Source: Actinomycetota bacterium (GTDB taxonomy: Bacteria; Actinomycetota; Acidimicrobiia; Acidimicrobiales; Acidimicrobiaceae). Taken from it: a DNA stretch of 44,939 bases. The notes beneath the pieces were generated by a model. It searched no databases. It was not told the DNA's origin and saw only the letters and a list, made by a program, of their open reading frames with translations. Position 1 is the first letter of the stretch. Every line of letters starts with the position of its first letter. The translations under genes were made by a program, and so were the position numbers. The stretch spans positions 1-44,939 of the forward strand of contig SCQM01000056.1 in NCBI GenBank assembly GCA_004298555.1, read 5' to 3'. Positions 24,482-34,639 of this stretch are shown here, piece after piece.

Positions 24482-27400
24482 CTAAGCCAAGCCATAGACA
24501 TCCTCAAAAGACCGCCACATATCCGCATACAAGCCATTTCTCGCAATCAGCTCTTCATGTGAGCCTGTCTCGACCACCACTCCATTTTCCATAACAATGA
24601 TGCGATCCGCTCTTGCGGCAGTTGGCAACCTGTGAGCCACGATGACGGTGGTGCGCCCCGTTGCCAGAATCCCAAGCGCCGCATTCACTTTTGCTTCAGT
24701 AGCCAAATCCAGATTTGCAGTAGCCTCATCGAGAAGCAAAATAGATGGATTCGCCAAATGAGCCCTGGCCAACGCAATTAGCTGGCGCTGGCCACCAGAA
24801 AGAGCTCTTCCACGTTCAGCAATAAAGAAATCGTAATTTTGGGGCAGCTCCGAAATAAATTCGTGAGCACCAACCGCGCGCGCCGACTTTTCTATCTCTT
24901 CAAAACTCGCACCCGCATTTGTGTAGGCAATGTTTTCTGCAATGGTACCAGTGAAAAGGAACGGCTCCTGGGGAACGAATCCCAGCTTGCAGCGGTAGTC
25001 ACCCAGATCCAAACTCCTCAGATCGAGGCCATCAATAGTAATTCTCCCTGACATGGGATCGTAAAATCTCTCTATCAGCTTCACTACCGTTGATTTGCCG
25101 GCTCCAGTGGCTCCTACCAGAGCTACGGTTTCTCCGGAGCGAATGTGCAAATTAAATTTTCTCAGCACCTCATCTGATGAATTCGGGTAGTGAAAATAAA
25201 CTGAGCTGAATTCGATTTCCCCCGCGATATTCTCCAAGCGAATCGGCGCCTGCACTTGGGGAGTGGAGACTTTGCGTTCCATAAGCCTGGCAATTTGCGC
25301 CATTGACACCCGGGCCTGCTGCCACTGGTCGAAGGTTTGGGACAATTGCTGAAGCGGAGAAAAAAGCTGGTCGATGTAGAGGGAGAATGCAAGCAAGACT
25401 CCAACCTTTATGGCGTGGGAATGGACCAGCCCTGATCCCGCTCCTAGCACTATCGCTGATGCCAGATCGGATAGAAGCAATATAAACGGGAAGTATATTG
25501 CGACCAACTTTTGGGCATTTATCCTTGCATCCCGGTAGTTGCTTGAAACTTTCGAAAAATCAGTGGAGTTCTTGACCTGCCTCCTAAACGCCTGGCTAAC
25601 TCTCACGCCCGACAATCCCTCCTGAAGATTGGCATTCACTTCAGCTATACGCTCACGGGCGACCGAATAAGCGATGCTGGAAGCTCTTTGATACCAGAAA
25701 GTTGCGACTGCCAGCAGAGGAACGACTGCGAACGCATAAAGGGCAAGTCTCGGACTCATGACAAAAAGTGCAACTGCTACTCCAATAAAACTCAAGATGC
25801 TTACCAGGGCGTTGATCAGTCCAGTCTGGAGCAAGTTTGATAAAGCATCAACATCGGTGGTCATTCTGGTCATAATCCGCCCGCCCATCTCGGATTCGTA
25901 AAAGTCCATTCCAAGGCGCTGGAGGTGTGAAAATATGCGTACCCTTAGAGCAAGCAAAAGCCGCTCCGCAGTTCGACCCGTCACATAGTTCTCTGCCCAC
26001 ATGACAAATAAGTCCAATACTGCCGATAGCAGAAACCCGCCAAAAGCCAGAAGCAGCACCGCTTTTGACCCGGCCAAGACCCCAGAGTCGATCCCGGTCT
26101 TGGTAAAAATAGGTCCAAGAATCGTCAATCCCGTATCCAGCGCAACAAGTGCCAAGCCCAGAAACAAGCTCACTCGAAATCGACTGATAAGTTCGCCAAG
26201 CGAAAAGCGGTCCCGGAACCGGGCCTGCTCTTGAAGATCTATGCCGTGCTTATTTGTAGCTGGAGGAAGCTTTGCCAGAGCAGCCAAAAGTTGAGGGGTT
26301 GGCGATAAAGCCACCCCCACCATTCCCCGCCCGGCACCCTGGCCACCACCACGCGGTGTTGAAATCTGTTGTGAAACCCGATTAGAACCCGCCAGCCTGT
26401 CATTTTGAACAATCGGCCCTGGGCTTACGGCCACAGGCTCGATCGGCTTTTCATTCAATGATTCCTCGTCGCCTTCGAAAAGAGACCTGTAAAGTTGCGA
26501 CTGCTTTAACAATGATTCGTGATCACCCTCCGCGGCAAGCTGACCCTGGTCTATCAGTACAATACGATCCGCGAGGGCTAAGCTGGAACGACGGTGGGCA
26601 ATCAATAGTACGGTCTTATGCTTCTTGAACTGAGATAAGGCCTTATTGATCTCTGACTCGGTAACGGCATCAACTGCAGATGTGGCATCATCGAGAATTA
26701 GGATCGACGGATTAGTTATCAGCGCCCGCGCCAGCGCTAATCTCTGGCGTTGTCCTCCGGATAAAGTCAGTCCACGTTCGCCCACCACAGTGTCGTAGCC
26801 GTTTTCAAAACTAGAAATGAAGCCCTCCGCCCCCGCCATTCTGGCAGCGGCCCGGATCATCTCAAGGCTTGCTTCAGGCCTTCCATAGGCGATATTTGCC
26901 CGTATGGTATCAGAAAACAGAAAGCTCTCTTCGAAGACAACTCCCACTTGGCTTCTCAAAGAATCGATGGTGAGACTGGTAATATCCTGGTCATCAACAA
27001 AGATCGTGCCAGAACTAGCGTCATAGAATCTTGGGACCAATAAAGCCAGTGTCGACTTGCCTGATCCGGACAATCCGACCAGCGCCACGGTCTCGCCGGG
27101 ATTGACAACCAAAGAAAAACCATTGAGCACACGATGACCCTTCGAATATCCGAAAGTCACGTTCCTGAATTCGATCTTCCCTCCTGAAGGCTTAATAGGT
27201 ACGGCGCTGGCAGACTCATGGACAATGGGATTTGAATCAAGCAGATCGAAAATTCTCTCTGCCCCTGCTCTAGCCTGTTGCGAGAACGAAATAAGCGTGG
27301 AAAGCTGCCTGACCGGAGCTCCAATTTGCAAAACATACGAAGAAAACATCAAAAAGGAACCGATGCTCAAACGATGGTGCAGTGCCAGGTATCCTCCCAA

Positions 27401-28180
27401 ACCGAGTACTCCAGCTTGGGTTAGCATAGGAATGAAGGCCAGAAGCGCTTGCAACTTGCTTTGCAGCCCAATCAGCCTGATGCGCGATCTGTAAAGTTCC
27501 TGTGCACTGGAAGATAGCTTTTCAAGCTCTTTGCCTTCCATGCCAAAGCCCTTTACAACCCGAACTCCTGTCACAGCTTCTTCCACCACTACTGCCACTT
27601 CACCTTCTTTTTGCTGTGCATCCCAACTTGCCGGGAACACCGACGAGCGAAGCTTCAATGAGGTAAAGGCCAGAACTGGAATCGACGCGATCTCAACCAG
27701 GGCCAGCTCCGGTGAAACAAACAGCATGACAGCCACTGCGAAAACCAGCATCGCCAAGTTGCCAATGAGCAGCGGCGTAAATGAAAGCAAACCTTGAACC
27801 AGACCCACATCAGAGTTGGCACGCGAAACGAGCTGGCCCGTTGCGAGTTCATCATGGCGGGCAAAGTCTAGCCGTTGAAGATGCTCGAATATCGAATTAC
27901 GGATCTGATGCTGAACATCGAATGCCAGCCTTCCGCCCGCATATCGCCGGACGAACGATAGCGCGAAGCCAAGTATGCCAAGCGCAATCAAAACTGTCAG
28001 CCAGGGTGCAAGAGGCTCGGTTCTGGCAATCACAACTTTGTCGATGACGGTACGCTCCACTATGGGCACGACCGCGGATATCAGCATTCCGACAATTGAG
28101 GCGCCTAGAGCAAGGACCACATTTCGCTTATGGGCAAGTACCAGCCGAGCAAGCCTTAGTACCCAATGCGAATCTTTCAC
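24482..28180 (-). CDS. Full-length ABC exporter: two fused half-transporters in one chain
   Basis: The 1232 residues are arranged TMD-NBD-TMD-NBD, whereas most bacterial exporters of this type are half-size dimers. First half: six helices in 20-305; Walker A GLSGSGKST (369-377), FEES in the Q-loop position (417-420), LSGGQRQR, Walker B LILDD with Asp498 where the catalytic Glu belongs, and H-loop His529. A polar, Gly-rich linker spans about 570-655 (PRGGGQGAGRGMVG at 609-622). Second half: helices 668-945; Walker A GATGAGKST (1023-1031), Q-loop Gln1071, LSGGQRQ, Walker B LLLDE with Glu1152, His1183. One ATP site is therefore canonical and one degenerate, as in heterodimeric exporters such as TM287/288. 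It overlaps the small membrane protein upstream by ATGA. Lipid or drug export is likely; the substrate is unknown. Confidence 0.95.
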   Translation of the reverse strand: MKDSHWVLRLARLVLAHKRNVVLALGASIVGMLISAVVPIVERTVIDKVVIARTEPLAPWLTVLIALGILGFALSFVRRYAGGRLAFDVQHQIRNSIFEHLQRLDFARHDELATGQLVSRANSDVGLVQGLLSFTPLLIGNLAMLVFAVAVMLFVSPELALVEIASIPVLAFTSLKLRSSVFPASWDAQQKEGEVAVVVEEAVTGVRVVKGFGMEGKELEKLSSSAQELYRSRIRLIGLQSKLQALLAFIPMLTQAGVLGLGGYLALHHRLSIGSFLMFSSYVLQIGAPVRQLSTLISFSQQARAGAERIFDLLDSNPIVHESASAVPIKPSGGKIEFRNVTFGYSKGHRVLNGFSLVVNPGETVALVGLSGSGKSTLALLVPRFYDASSGTIFVDDQDITSLTIDSLRSQVGVVFEESFLFSDTIRANIAYGRPEASLEMIRAAARMAGAEGFISSFENGYDTVVGERGLTLSGGQRQRLALARALITNPSILILDDATSAVDAVTESEINKALSQFKKHKTVLLIAHRRSSLALADRIVLIDQGQLAAEGDHESLLKQSQLYRSLFEGDEESLNEKPIEPVAVSPGPIVQNDRLAGSNRVSQQISTPRGGGQGAGRGMVGVALSPTPQLLAALAKLPPATNKHGIDLQEQARFRDRFSLGELISRFRVSLFLGLALVALDTGLTILGPIFTKTGIDSGVLAGSKAVLLLAFGGFLLSAVLDLFVMWAENYVTGRTAERLLLALRVRIFSHLQRLGMDFYESEMGGRIMTRMTTDVDALSNLLQTGLINALVSILSFIGVAVALFVMSPRLALYAFAVVPLLAVATFWYQRASSIAYSVARERIAEVNANLQEGLSGVRVSQAFRRQVKNSTDFSKVSSNYRDARINAQKLVAIYFPFILLLSDLASAIVLGAGSGLVHSHAIKVGVLLAFSLYIDQLFSPLQQLSQTFDQWQQARVSMAQIARLMERKVSTPQVQAPIRLENIAGEIEFSSVYFHYPNSSDEVLRKFNLHIRSGETVALVGATGAGKSTVVKLIERFYDPMSGRITIDGLDLRSLDLGDYRCKLGFVPQEPFLFTGTIAENIAYTNAGASFEEIEKSARAVGAHEFISELPQNYDFFIAERGRALSGGQRQLIALARAHLANPSILLLDEATANLDLATEAKVNAALGILATGRTTVIVAHRLPTAARADRIIVMENGVVVETGSHEELIARNGLYADMWRSFEDVYGLA

Positions 28181-28437
28181 TTTGCAGGATTCGAAAGCGT
28201 TGGACGACCCGCTGCATCCTTACTCTTTTTGCGGAGCTTTATTTCCTTAGCCATGAAGTTTGAAATCCGCCAAGCAATCGCCGCCAGGGCAATGGAAATT
28301 ATGGCCAGACCAATATGCACTCCGCGAAATCCCAGCGTGTTGGTTTTGTCGATTATCATATTCCGTATCAAGACAGCCCAGACATAAAACGTCCATACCG
28401 AAGTAGCCCTAAGAATCCACACATGCTTTTTGGTCAT
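28177..28437 (-). CDS. Small two-helix membrane protein coupled to the ABC exporter
   Basis: 86 residues with two hydrophobic segments (about 9-26 and 41-63) and a basic, Lys/Arg-rich C-terminal tail (KEIKLRKKSKD). The family is not recognised. Its stop overlaps the exporter start as ATGA, a strong hint of cotranslation, so it may be an accessory or stabilising subunit of that transporter. It lies 147 bases after lspA on the same strand; that gap holds no gene. Confidence 0.7.
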   Translation of the reverse strand: MTKKHVWILRATSVWTFYVWAVLIRNMIIDKTNTLGFRGVHIGLAIISIALAAIAWRISNFMAKEIKLRKKSKDAAGRPTLSNPAK

Positions 28438-28584
28438 TATTCAAATTTAGTGCCAGCACGAAAAAACGATTTAGCCGTTTGAAATGCGATGGTTAGCTAT
28501 CTGGTTTTCGGACCAAAGCTAAGTCCTAACCGAAATAGCCAGGAGATCGGAAATCACTCTATTGTGGTCCCGACCAGCCGGCAA

Positions 28585-29145
28585 CTACCTGTTTAAAGCC
28601 TGCGTGGGCTTGTCGATAATTGTTGACCTGTGGTGATCGTGAAAAATCAAATAGATGACAACGACAAGCAAACCAAGACGAATGAAAACATCCGCTAAAT
28701 TGAAAACTCCATTTTGACCGAAAAAAGATATCCAATCTATTACAGAACCACGTAATGGACCAGGCGCACGTAACAATCGATCCGCGAAGTTGCCAATCGA
28801 CCCGCCCGCAGCAAGTCCGGCGAATATCTGAATCGGCACAAATTTTGAAAGTAAAGCCCAACTCAGTAATGCCGTTGTTCCAACGATCACGAGAATGGAA
28901 ACGGCAATAGGCATCGATGAACCAAAACCCATCGTGGCACCTTGGTTGTACAATAGATGAAGCTTGACCGACCCGCCCAAGCCCGAAATTGTACGACCGC
29001 CTGCCAGCGAATTCTCTGCCCAGTATTTGCTTACCACGTCGATAAACAATGCCGAAAAAATCGCGCCCGATGGTATTTTTAAACTTTTCCGCTCAATCCT
29101 GCCTCGAAGTTTTGCCTTCAAAATTCTTTCGCCTTTTCTTAGCAC
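28585..29145 (-). CDS. lspA: Lipoprotein signal peptidase LspA (signal peptidase II)
   Basis: A 186-residue membrane aspartyl protease that cleaves the signal peptide of prolipoproteins. Four hydrophobic helices are visible after a basic N-terminus. The two catalytic aspartates are in the hallmark motifs GNFADRLLR (about 117-125) and FNLADVFI (about 147-154), with the family-typical VIDWISF between them. The NQGATMGFGS block before helix two is the usual N-x-G-x-x-x-G segment. The GTG at 29145 gives a longer basic N-terminus than usual, and a TTG nine codons later is an alternative. It lies downstream of the aldo/keto reductase gene with a 222-base gap in which I see no gene. Confidence 0.9.
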   Translation of the reverse strand: MLRKGERILKAKLRGRIERKSLKIPSGAIFSALFIDVVSKYWAENSLAGGRTISGLGGSVKLHLLYNQGATMGFGSSMPIAVSILVIVGTTALLSWALLSKFVPIQIFAGLAAGGSIGNFADRLLRAPGPLRGSVIDWISFFGQNGVFNLADVFIRLGLLVVVIYLIFHDHHRSTIIDKPTQALNR

Positions 29146-29367
29146 GCATTCCTAATCAACCCCGCAGCTGGCTCCAAAACGCAGCCGGGTCATCTTCATG
29201 AACTTATATGCAATCCGGCTGCAGACTCAAATAGTCCAAAGACGACAAGACAAAGATTGACTTAAACTTGCACAACTGGATAAACGCATGACAGTCACGG
29301 AAATTTCCTTTAGCCTCAACATTGGCGTCTTAACCTGGTAATCGGCGGTCAGCAGGTCAGAAATATC

Positions 29368-30333
29368 TCAGGAACGGCGGACGAATGTTTTCAAATCGGT
29401 CAACAGTGCTCCAGGTCCAATCGGATCAAACTGATTTGAAACCTCGTTGAGAATTTCAATTTCGGCGGAAGAAAGCTCTATCTCTGCCGAAGCCACATTG
29501 GATTCGAGCTGCGCTAAGGTTGCAGCTCCCGGAATCGCAGCCACATTTGGCTTAGCTATCAACCAGGCAAGCGCGATTTGTGAACTCGTCGCACCATGGC
29601 CTTTGGCTATTTGAGCCATCTTGTCCAGAAGCGGCCTAACCCTGTCGAGATTTGCAGGATAGAAGAGCTTGCGGGCGGAACGCATTCCTTTGGGACGATT
29701 GGCGGAATTATACTTTCCGCTCAGCACTCCCTGCTCCAAAGGCGAATATGCGATTATCATCCTATTATTTGCCTGGGCAAAAGGAAGAAGTTCAGCTTCT
29801 GGTCCCCTACTTAACAGCGAGAAATGAACCTGATTGGAAATAATTGGCTTGCCCAACGCCGCTTCGGCTCTCCTCCACTGGTTTAGAGAAAAATTTGACA
29901 CGCCCGCATCAGCGGCCAAACCTCTGTCAAGCAACTCCTTTAGCCCCTTGCTGGTCTCAGCTATTGGGACTAAAGGATTTGGCCAGTGAAGCTGGTAGAG
30001 ACCAATTGAGTCAACCTGGAGCCTGGCCGCACTCGCCTTGGCTCTGGCTAGCACCATAGAGCTGACCGGGAAAATCGGAAAAAGCTTGGTTGCTATGTAA
30101 ACCTGGTCTCTTAGGCCCGATATGGCATTTCCAACGACAGTTTCGGATTTTCCAAAACCATAGAACTCGGCAGTGTCAATGAGATTTACGCCCAGTTCCA
30201 ATGCCCTGTGAACCAAATTGATAGCAGTCTTTTCGGTATATTCCCGGCCGTAGCCCCATTCTCTTGAACCGAATTGCCAAGTTCCCAAGCCAATAGCCGA
30301 TATTTTCTTGCCCGATACCTCAACATATTTCAT
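29368..30333 (-). CDS. Aldo/keto reductase
   Basis: A 321-residue NADPH-dependent oxidoreductase with the (alpha/beta)8 AKR fold. The catalytic tetrad is complete: Asp53, Tyr58, Lys83 and His116 (NLIDTAEFYG, IATKLF, YQLHWPNP). The NADP-binding end has PGAATLAQLESNVAS (about 278-292). It is similar to the YajO/general stress AKR group, and the physiological substrate cannot be read from the sequence. It lies 39 bases after the SDR gene on the same strand and could share its transcript. Confidence 0.94.
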   Translation of the reverse strand: MKYVEVSGKKISAIGLGTWQFGSREWGYGREYTEKTAINLVHRALELGVNLIDTAEFYGFGKSETVVGNAISGLRDQVYIATKLFPIFPVSSMVLARAKASAARLQVDSIGLYQLHWPNPLVPIAETSKGLKELLDRGLAADAGVSNFSLNQWRRAEAALGKPIISNQVHFSLLSRGPEAELLPFAQANNRMIIAYSPLEQGVLSGKYNSANRPKGMRSARKLFYPANLDRVRPLLDKMAQIAKGHGATSSQIALAWLIAKPNVAAIPGAATLAQLESNVASAEIELSSAEIEILNEVSNQFDPIGPGALLTDLKTFVRRS

Positions 30334-30372
30334 ATTGTCAGATTAGACCATAACTTTAAGTTATTTCGAGGG

Positions 30373-31140
30373 CTATTTTGGGGCCATTCTAAGAGCTCCG
30401 TCCAACCTGATCACCTCTCCGTTCAGATAGCCGCTCTTCACGATCATCTCAACCAAAAGCGCATAATCCTGCGGAACACCAAGCCTCTTCGGAAAGGGCA
30501 CACTGGCAGCGAGCGCTGACCGCACCTCGTCGGGAAGCTGGCCAAGCAACGGCGTATCGACGATCCCTGGCGCAATTGTCATTACCCGGATTCCAGCGCT
30601 GGAGAGATCTCTGGCGGCCGGAAGCGTCAGCCCTACCAATCCACCCTTGGATGCCGAGTAGGCAACCTGGCCAATCTGGCCGTCGAATGCGGCGACTGAA
30701 GCAGTATTGACAATCACACCCCGCTCATTGTCATCGACGGGTTCATTCGACGCCATGAGAGACGACGCCAGCCTGAGGACGTTGAAGGTCCCGACAAGGT
30801 TAACCCGAATTACCTTTTCGAAGGCGACCAGATCATGTGGCATGCCCTCTCGGTTGACAACCCGCTCAATGTGGCCTATGCCTGCGCAGTTGACAACCAC
30901 CCGCAGAGGGAGTCGAACCATTGATCTTTCAAGGGCCTGCATGACATCGGACTCGCTCGTGACATCGCCGGCAGCCCAAGCCACCGAGTTGCCAAGCTCC
31001 TCCGCAGTGGCTTTTGCCCGTTCTTCATCTCTATCAAAAATAGTGACAGCCGCTCCCAGCTCAGATAGACGCTTGGCGGTAGCGGCACCTAAACCTGACG
31101 CCCCTCCTGTTACAAATGCGGAAAGCTTTGAAATATCCAT
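30373..31140 (-). CDS. Short-chain dehydrogenase, type II 3-hydroxyacyl-CoA dehydrogenase-like
   Basis: A 255-residue Rossmann-fold oxidoreductase. TGGASGLG (11-18) is the cofactor loop, and Asp36 after the second strand (IFDRDEE) indicates NAD preference. NCAG is present, and the catalytic Ser148, Tyr161 and Lys165 lie in NTASVAAFDGQIGQVAYSAS and the following K. The ending GEVIRLDGALRM matches the HSD10/2-methyl-3-hydroxybutyryl-CoA dehydrogenase group, suggesting fatty-acid or branched-chain acyl-CoA oxidation. The ATG at 31140 (GGAG two bases upstream) is preferred over a frame extending to 31209, whose extra residues are not family-like. It is 93 bases downstream of rnhA. Confidence 0.93.
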   Translation of the reverse strand: MDISKLSAFVTGGASGLGAATAKRLSELGAAVTIFDRDEERAKATAEELGNSVAWAAGDVTSESDVMQALERSMVRLPLRVVVNCAGIGHIERVVNREGMPHDLVAFEKVIRVNLVGTFNVLRLASSLMASNEPVDDNERGVIVNTASVAAFDGQIGQVAYSASKGGLVGLTLPAARDLSSAGIRVMTIAPGIVDTPLLGQLPDEVRSALAASVPFPKRLGVPQDYALLVEMIVKSGYLNGEVIRLDGALRMAPK

Positions 31141-31233
31141 GACTCCAACATAGGTTGGAAAACCCCTTCTGACAAGGATCGGCGCGAGAAGGTGCGAGAC
31201 CGCCTCCATACAGCAATTTGCATGCCGTCCCCT

Positions 31234-31701
31234 TTAGAAGAATCTCCCCTGGCCAGGATTTGGTTCCTTTTTTCCAAGCACAGAGGCAATGGCCGCCTGT
31301 TCGTTCGCGAGTTGATCAGCTTTCTCATTCAGCGAAATGCCCGAATGACCTTTCACCTTATGAAAAGTCACGTTTTGCCTTTGCTTATAGAGTTCGATAA
31401 GCGGGCGCCAAATATCCTGATTTGCGACGGCTGCACCTTTGGCATTCCTCCAACCCTTGGCTTCCCAACCCCTCCACCAGCTGCTTTGAAAACAGTTGAC
31501 CACATAGGCGGAATCGGAATAAATTTCAAGTTCGCCGTCGTGGGCCCTAATAGCTTCAAGAACCGCCATAGCTTCCATTCGCTGGTTGGTAGTGTGCAAC
31601 TCATATCCACCGCCAGAGACCCCGTCCTCCCTGACCCATGCCCATCCACCGGGACCTGGATTCCCGTAGCAAGCTCCGTCGGTATAAATAACTAAGGTCA
31701 T
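31234..31701 (-). CDS. rnhA: Ribonuclease HI
   Basis: A 155-residue enzyme that degrades the RNA strand of RNA-DNA hybrids with two metal ions. The catalytic carboxylates are all visible: Asp8 (IYTDGACYGNPGPGGW), Glu43 (NQRMEAMAVLEA), Asp63 (EIYSDSAYVVNCF) and the Asp in LNEKADQLAN, plus the flexible-loop His in KVKGHSG. The length is that of E. coli RNase HI. GAGAGG lies 8 bases before the ATG. It is divergent from aceE across a 201-base AT-rich gap. Confidence 0.97.
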   Translation of the reverse strand: MTLVIYTDGACYGNPGPGGWAWVREDGVSGGGYELHTTNQRMEAMAVLEAIRAHDGELEIYSDSAYVVNCFQSSWWRGWEAKGWRNAKGAAVANQDIWRPLIELYKQRQNVTFHKVKGHSGISLNEKADQLANEQAAIASVLGKKEPNPGQGRFF

Positions 31702-31902
31702 TCTCGAGCCTCTCGCATGGCGCTGTAATGAAATTCTGCGTATCGTCCTAGATTATTAATAGGTAGATATAAAAATTAATAGTTGAATACAAAACCAGTT
31801 GCTGAATATGAATCTGATCCGGTTAACCATAGGCTGTCAAGCTGCCCGCAGTGGCAATTTATCGCTTTGGACTACTTTATTTAATCCCTAAACAGTGGAA
31901 GT

Positions 31903-34638
31903 GTGGAACACGTGATATTCGACGGATTTTCTCATCAGTTGCCAGATACCGACCCTGAGGAAACACAGGAATGGGTTGATTCGCTGGCGGCAGTTATCGA
32001 TGCCAAGGGTCGCCCGCGGGCGACGTACCTCATGATGAAACTTCTGGAAAAGGCGAGAGAGAGCCAAGTCGGGTTCCCGGCCTCGGTGTCGAGCCCATAC
32101 ATCAATACCATCCCGCCAGAACAGGAACCATGGTTCCCCGGAGATGAGTATATGGAAAGGCGCATCAGAGCCTTTATCAGGTGGAATGCCGCAGTCATGG
32201 TCACGCGCGCGAACATTCTGTCTGATGGTATAGGCGGGCACCTAGCTACATATGCCTCGTCCGCATCGCTCTACGAAGTTGGCTTCAACCACTTCTTCCG
32301 GGGGAAGGCAGACGGCAACTTTGGCGACCAGGTGTTCATCCAGGGTCACGCATCTCCTGGAATCTACGCCAGGGCATATTTGGAAGGCCGCATCAGCGAG
32401 GCCCAGCTTGACAATTTCCGCCAAGAAGTTGCCGGAAACGGCCTGTCGTCATATCCCCATCCCCGCCTCATGCCACACTTCTGGCAGTTTCCAACCGTTT
32501 CCATGGGCCTTGGACCCATTACGGCCATATACCAGGCAAGGTTCAACAAATACATTGAGCATCGCCGCATAGCCGACACCTCCGCCAGCAGAGTCTGGTG
32601 CTTTGTCGGCGATGGGGAGGTTGATGAGCCTGAAACACTCGGAGCCCTCTCCCTCGCTTCCCGGGAGAAGTTAGATCATCTGATCTTCGTCGTCAACTGC
32701 AATCTTCAGAGGCTCGATGGTCCAGTCCGAGGTAATGGAAAGATTATTCAGGAGCTGGAAGCCGTGTTTCGCGGTGCTGGCTGGAACGTGATAAAGGTCA
32801 TCTGGGGAAGCGGATGGGACAAGCTTCTGGCCCAAGATACCGACGGGGTTCTGCTGAACAGAATGAACACGACGGTTGATGGTGATTTTCAAAAATATGC
32901 TACTGAAAGCGGCGAATATATAAGGGAGCATTTCTTCGGACCGGACCCCCGACTGCGCAAGATGGTTGAGCATATGACCGATAAGGAGCTCCAGGACCTG
33001 CCTAGAGGTGGCCACGATTATCGAAAACTATATGCCGCCTACAAAGCTGCCACCGAAAATGTCGGCTCTCCGACAGTGATACTCGCCAAGACGATCAAGG
33101 GCTGGACTCTTGGGCCCGAGATCGAGGCACGCAACGCTACTCACCAGATCAAGAAGATGAACAAAGCCCAACTGCTCAGGCTCAGAGACCGCCTCAGGCT
33201 GCAGGATGAGATTCCAGAAGAGCTCCTTGAAAATAAGCTTCCTCCGTACTATCGACCCAAGGAAGGTTCAGCGGAATTCGAATACATGATGTCACGCAGA
33301 ACGTCTCTCGGCGGGCCAATTCCGGCCAGGGTTGTGAAGTCTAAGCCACTTGAACCGCCAAAGATGGAAACTATCTCCGAGTTTCTCGCTGGTTCCGCAA
33401 AGCTTCCGGTATCCACAACGATGGTATTTGCCAAGATGCTTCGCAATCTTGTCAGGGATCCTTCGGTCGGACGGCGCATCGTGCCTATCGTTCCCGACGA
33501 AGCCAGAACCTTTGGCCTCGATGCTCTTTTCAAAGAGGTGAAGATCTACTCCTCACAGGGACAAAGATACACTCCCGTCGATGCTGGCCTCTTGCTTTCC
33601 TATGCTGAGTCCACAGACGGCCAGATACTGGAAGAAGGAATCACCGAGCCTGGGTCAATGGCATCTTTCACAGCAGCAGGAACTTCATATGCAAACTTCG
33701 GCCAGCCGATGGTCCCGATGTATATATTTTATTCGATGTTCGGATTCCAAAGAACTGGGGATCTGATTTGGGCAGCAAACGATGCGCGGGCAAAGGGATT
33801 CCTTCTCGCTGCTACTGCTGGACGAACGACTCTTCTTGGTGAAGGTCTTCAGCATGCCGACGGGCATTCGCAGGTACTTGCCTCTACGGTTCCAAGCATT
33901 ATGGCCTACGACCCCTCATTTGCATATGAGCTCGGCATTCTCATCCGGCACGGCTTCGAAGATATGTATGGTGAAAACGCCAGGGACTGCATTTACTACA
34001 TAACCCTTTATAACGAAAATTATCTGCAGCCGCCACTTCCGGAGGGCTCAACATTTGAGGAAATTCAGGACGGTGTGATAAAGGGAATCTATAAGTGGCT
34101 TGAACCTCCTTCAGTCTCGAGCATCGAGACTCCCCGCAAGGCGACAATCCTTTTCTCGGGCCCAACGTGGCATCTGGCCAGAGATGCCCAGGAAATTCTT
34201 GCTGAAAAGTACAATGTCGCGGCAACTTTATATTCGGTTACGTCGTATAAAAGTCTGCGGGAAGACGGACTGGAGACAGAAAGGTGGAACCGCCTTAATC
34301 CAACCTCAGCTCCAAAGACCCCTTTCGTCACTCAAGTACTTTCTCAGGGAGAGGGGCCTGTCGTGGCGGTAACTGATTTCATGAAAATAGTCCCTGATCA
34401 AATAGCCAGATTTGTTCCTCGCGATGTGTTCATTCCACTGGGCACGGATGGCTTTGGTAGATCAGATACCCGTGAAGCTCTTAGACGCCATTTTGAAATC
34501 GATGCCGCACATATCGTCGTTTCTGTTCTATACGGGCTAATGTCGGGCGGAGCGGCAAAGCCCGAAGAGGTGCAGGATGCCATAAACAGCCTTGGTATCG
34601 ACCCCAGTTCGGGCGACCCGATGAGAGCGAACCTATAG
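31903..34638 (+). CDS. aceE: Pyruvate dehydrogenase E1 component, homodimeric AceE type
   Basis: A 911-residue thiamine-diphosphate enzyme that decarboxylates pyruvate and passes the acetyl group to the lipoyl domain of E2. The ThDP motif GDGEVDEPETLGALS and the following NCNLQRLDGPVRGNGKIIQ are near-identical to the AceE family. The transketolase-like pyrimidine-binding domain (about 480-700, with RTTLLGEGLQHADGHSQ) and the C-terminal domain are present. The size (880-920) matches the homodimeric form used by actinobacteria and proteobacteria. The start is GTG at 31903, with a second in-frame GTG at 31912 behind GGAA as an alternative. E2 and E3 genes are not in the window. A hairpin follows the stop. 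Confidence 0.97.
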   Translation: MEHVIFDGFSHQLPDTDPEETQEWVDSLAAVIDAKGRPRATYLMMKLLEKARESQVGFPASVSSPYINTIPPEQEPWFPGDEYMERRIRAFIRWNAAVMVTRANILSDGIGGHLATYASSASLYEVGFNHFFRGKADGNFGDQVFIQGHASPGIYARAYLEGRISEAQLDNFRQEVAGNGLSSYPHPRLMPHFWQFPTVSMGLGPITAIYQARFNKYIEHRRIADTSASRVWCFVGDGEVDEPETLGALSLASREKLDHLIFVVNCNLQRLDGPVRGNGKIIQELEAVFRGAGWNVIKVIWGSGWDKLLAQDTDGVLLNRMNTTVDGDFQKYATESGEYIREHFFGPDPRLRKMVEHMTDKELQDLPRGGHDYRKLYAAYKAATENVGSPTVILAKTIKGWTLGPEIEARNATHQIKKMNKAQLLRLRDRLRLQDEIPEELLENKLPPYYRPKEGSAEFEYMMSRRTSLGGPIPARVVKSKPLEPPKMETISEFLAGSAKLPVSTTMVFAKMLRNLVRDPSVGRRIVPIVPDEARTFGLDALFKEVKIYSSQGQRYTPVDAGLLLSYAESTDGQILEEGITEPGSMASFTAAGTSYANFGQPMVPMYIFYSMFGFQRTGDLIWAANDARAKGFLLAATAGRTTLLGEGLQHADGHSQVLASTVPSIMAYDPSFAYELGILIRHGFEDMYGENARDCIYYITLYNENYLQPPLPEGSTFEEIQDGVIKGIYKWLEPPSVSSIETPRKATILFSGPTWHLARDAQEILAEKYNVAATLYSVTSYKSLREDGLETERWNRLNPTSAPKTPFVTQVLSQGEGPVVAVTDFMKIVPDQIARFVPRDVFIPLGTDGFGRSDTREALRRHFEIDAAHIVVSVLYGLMSGGAAKPEEVQDAINSLGIDPSSGDPMRANL

Positions 34639-34639
34639 A

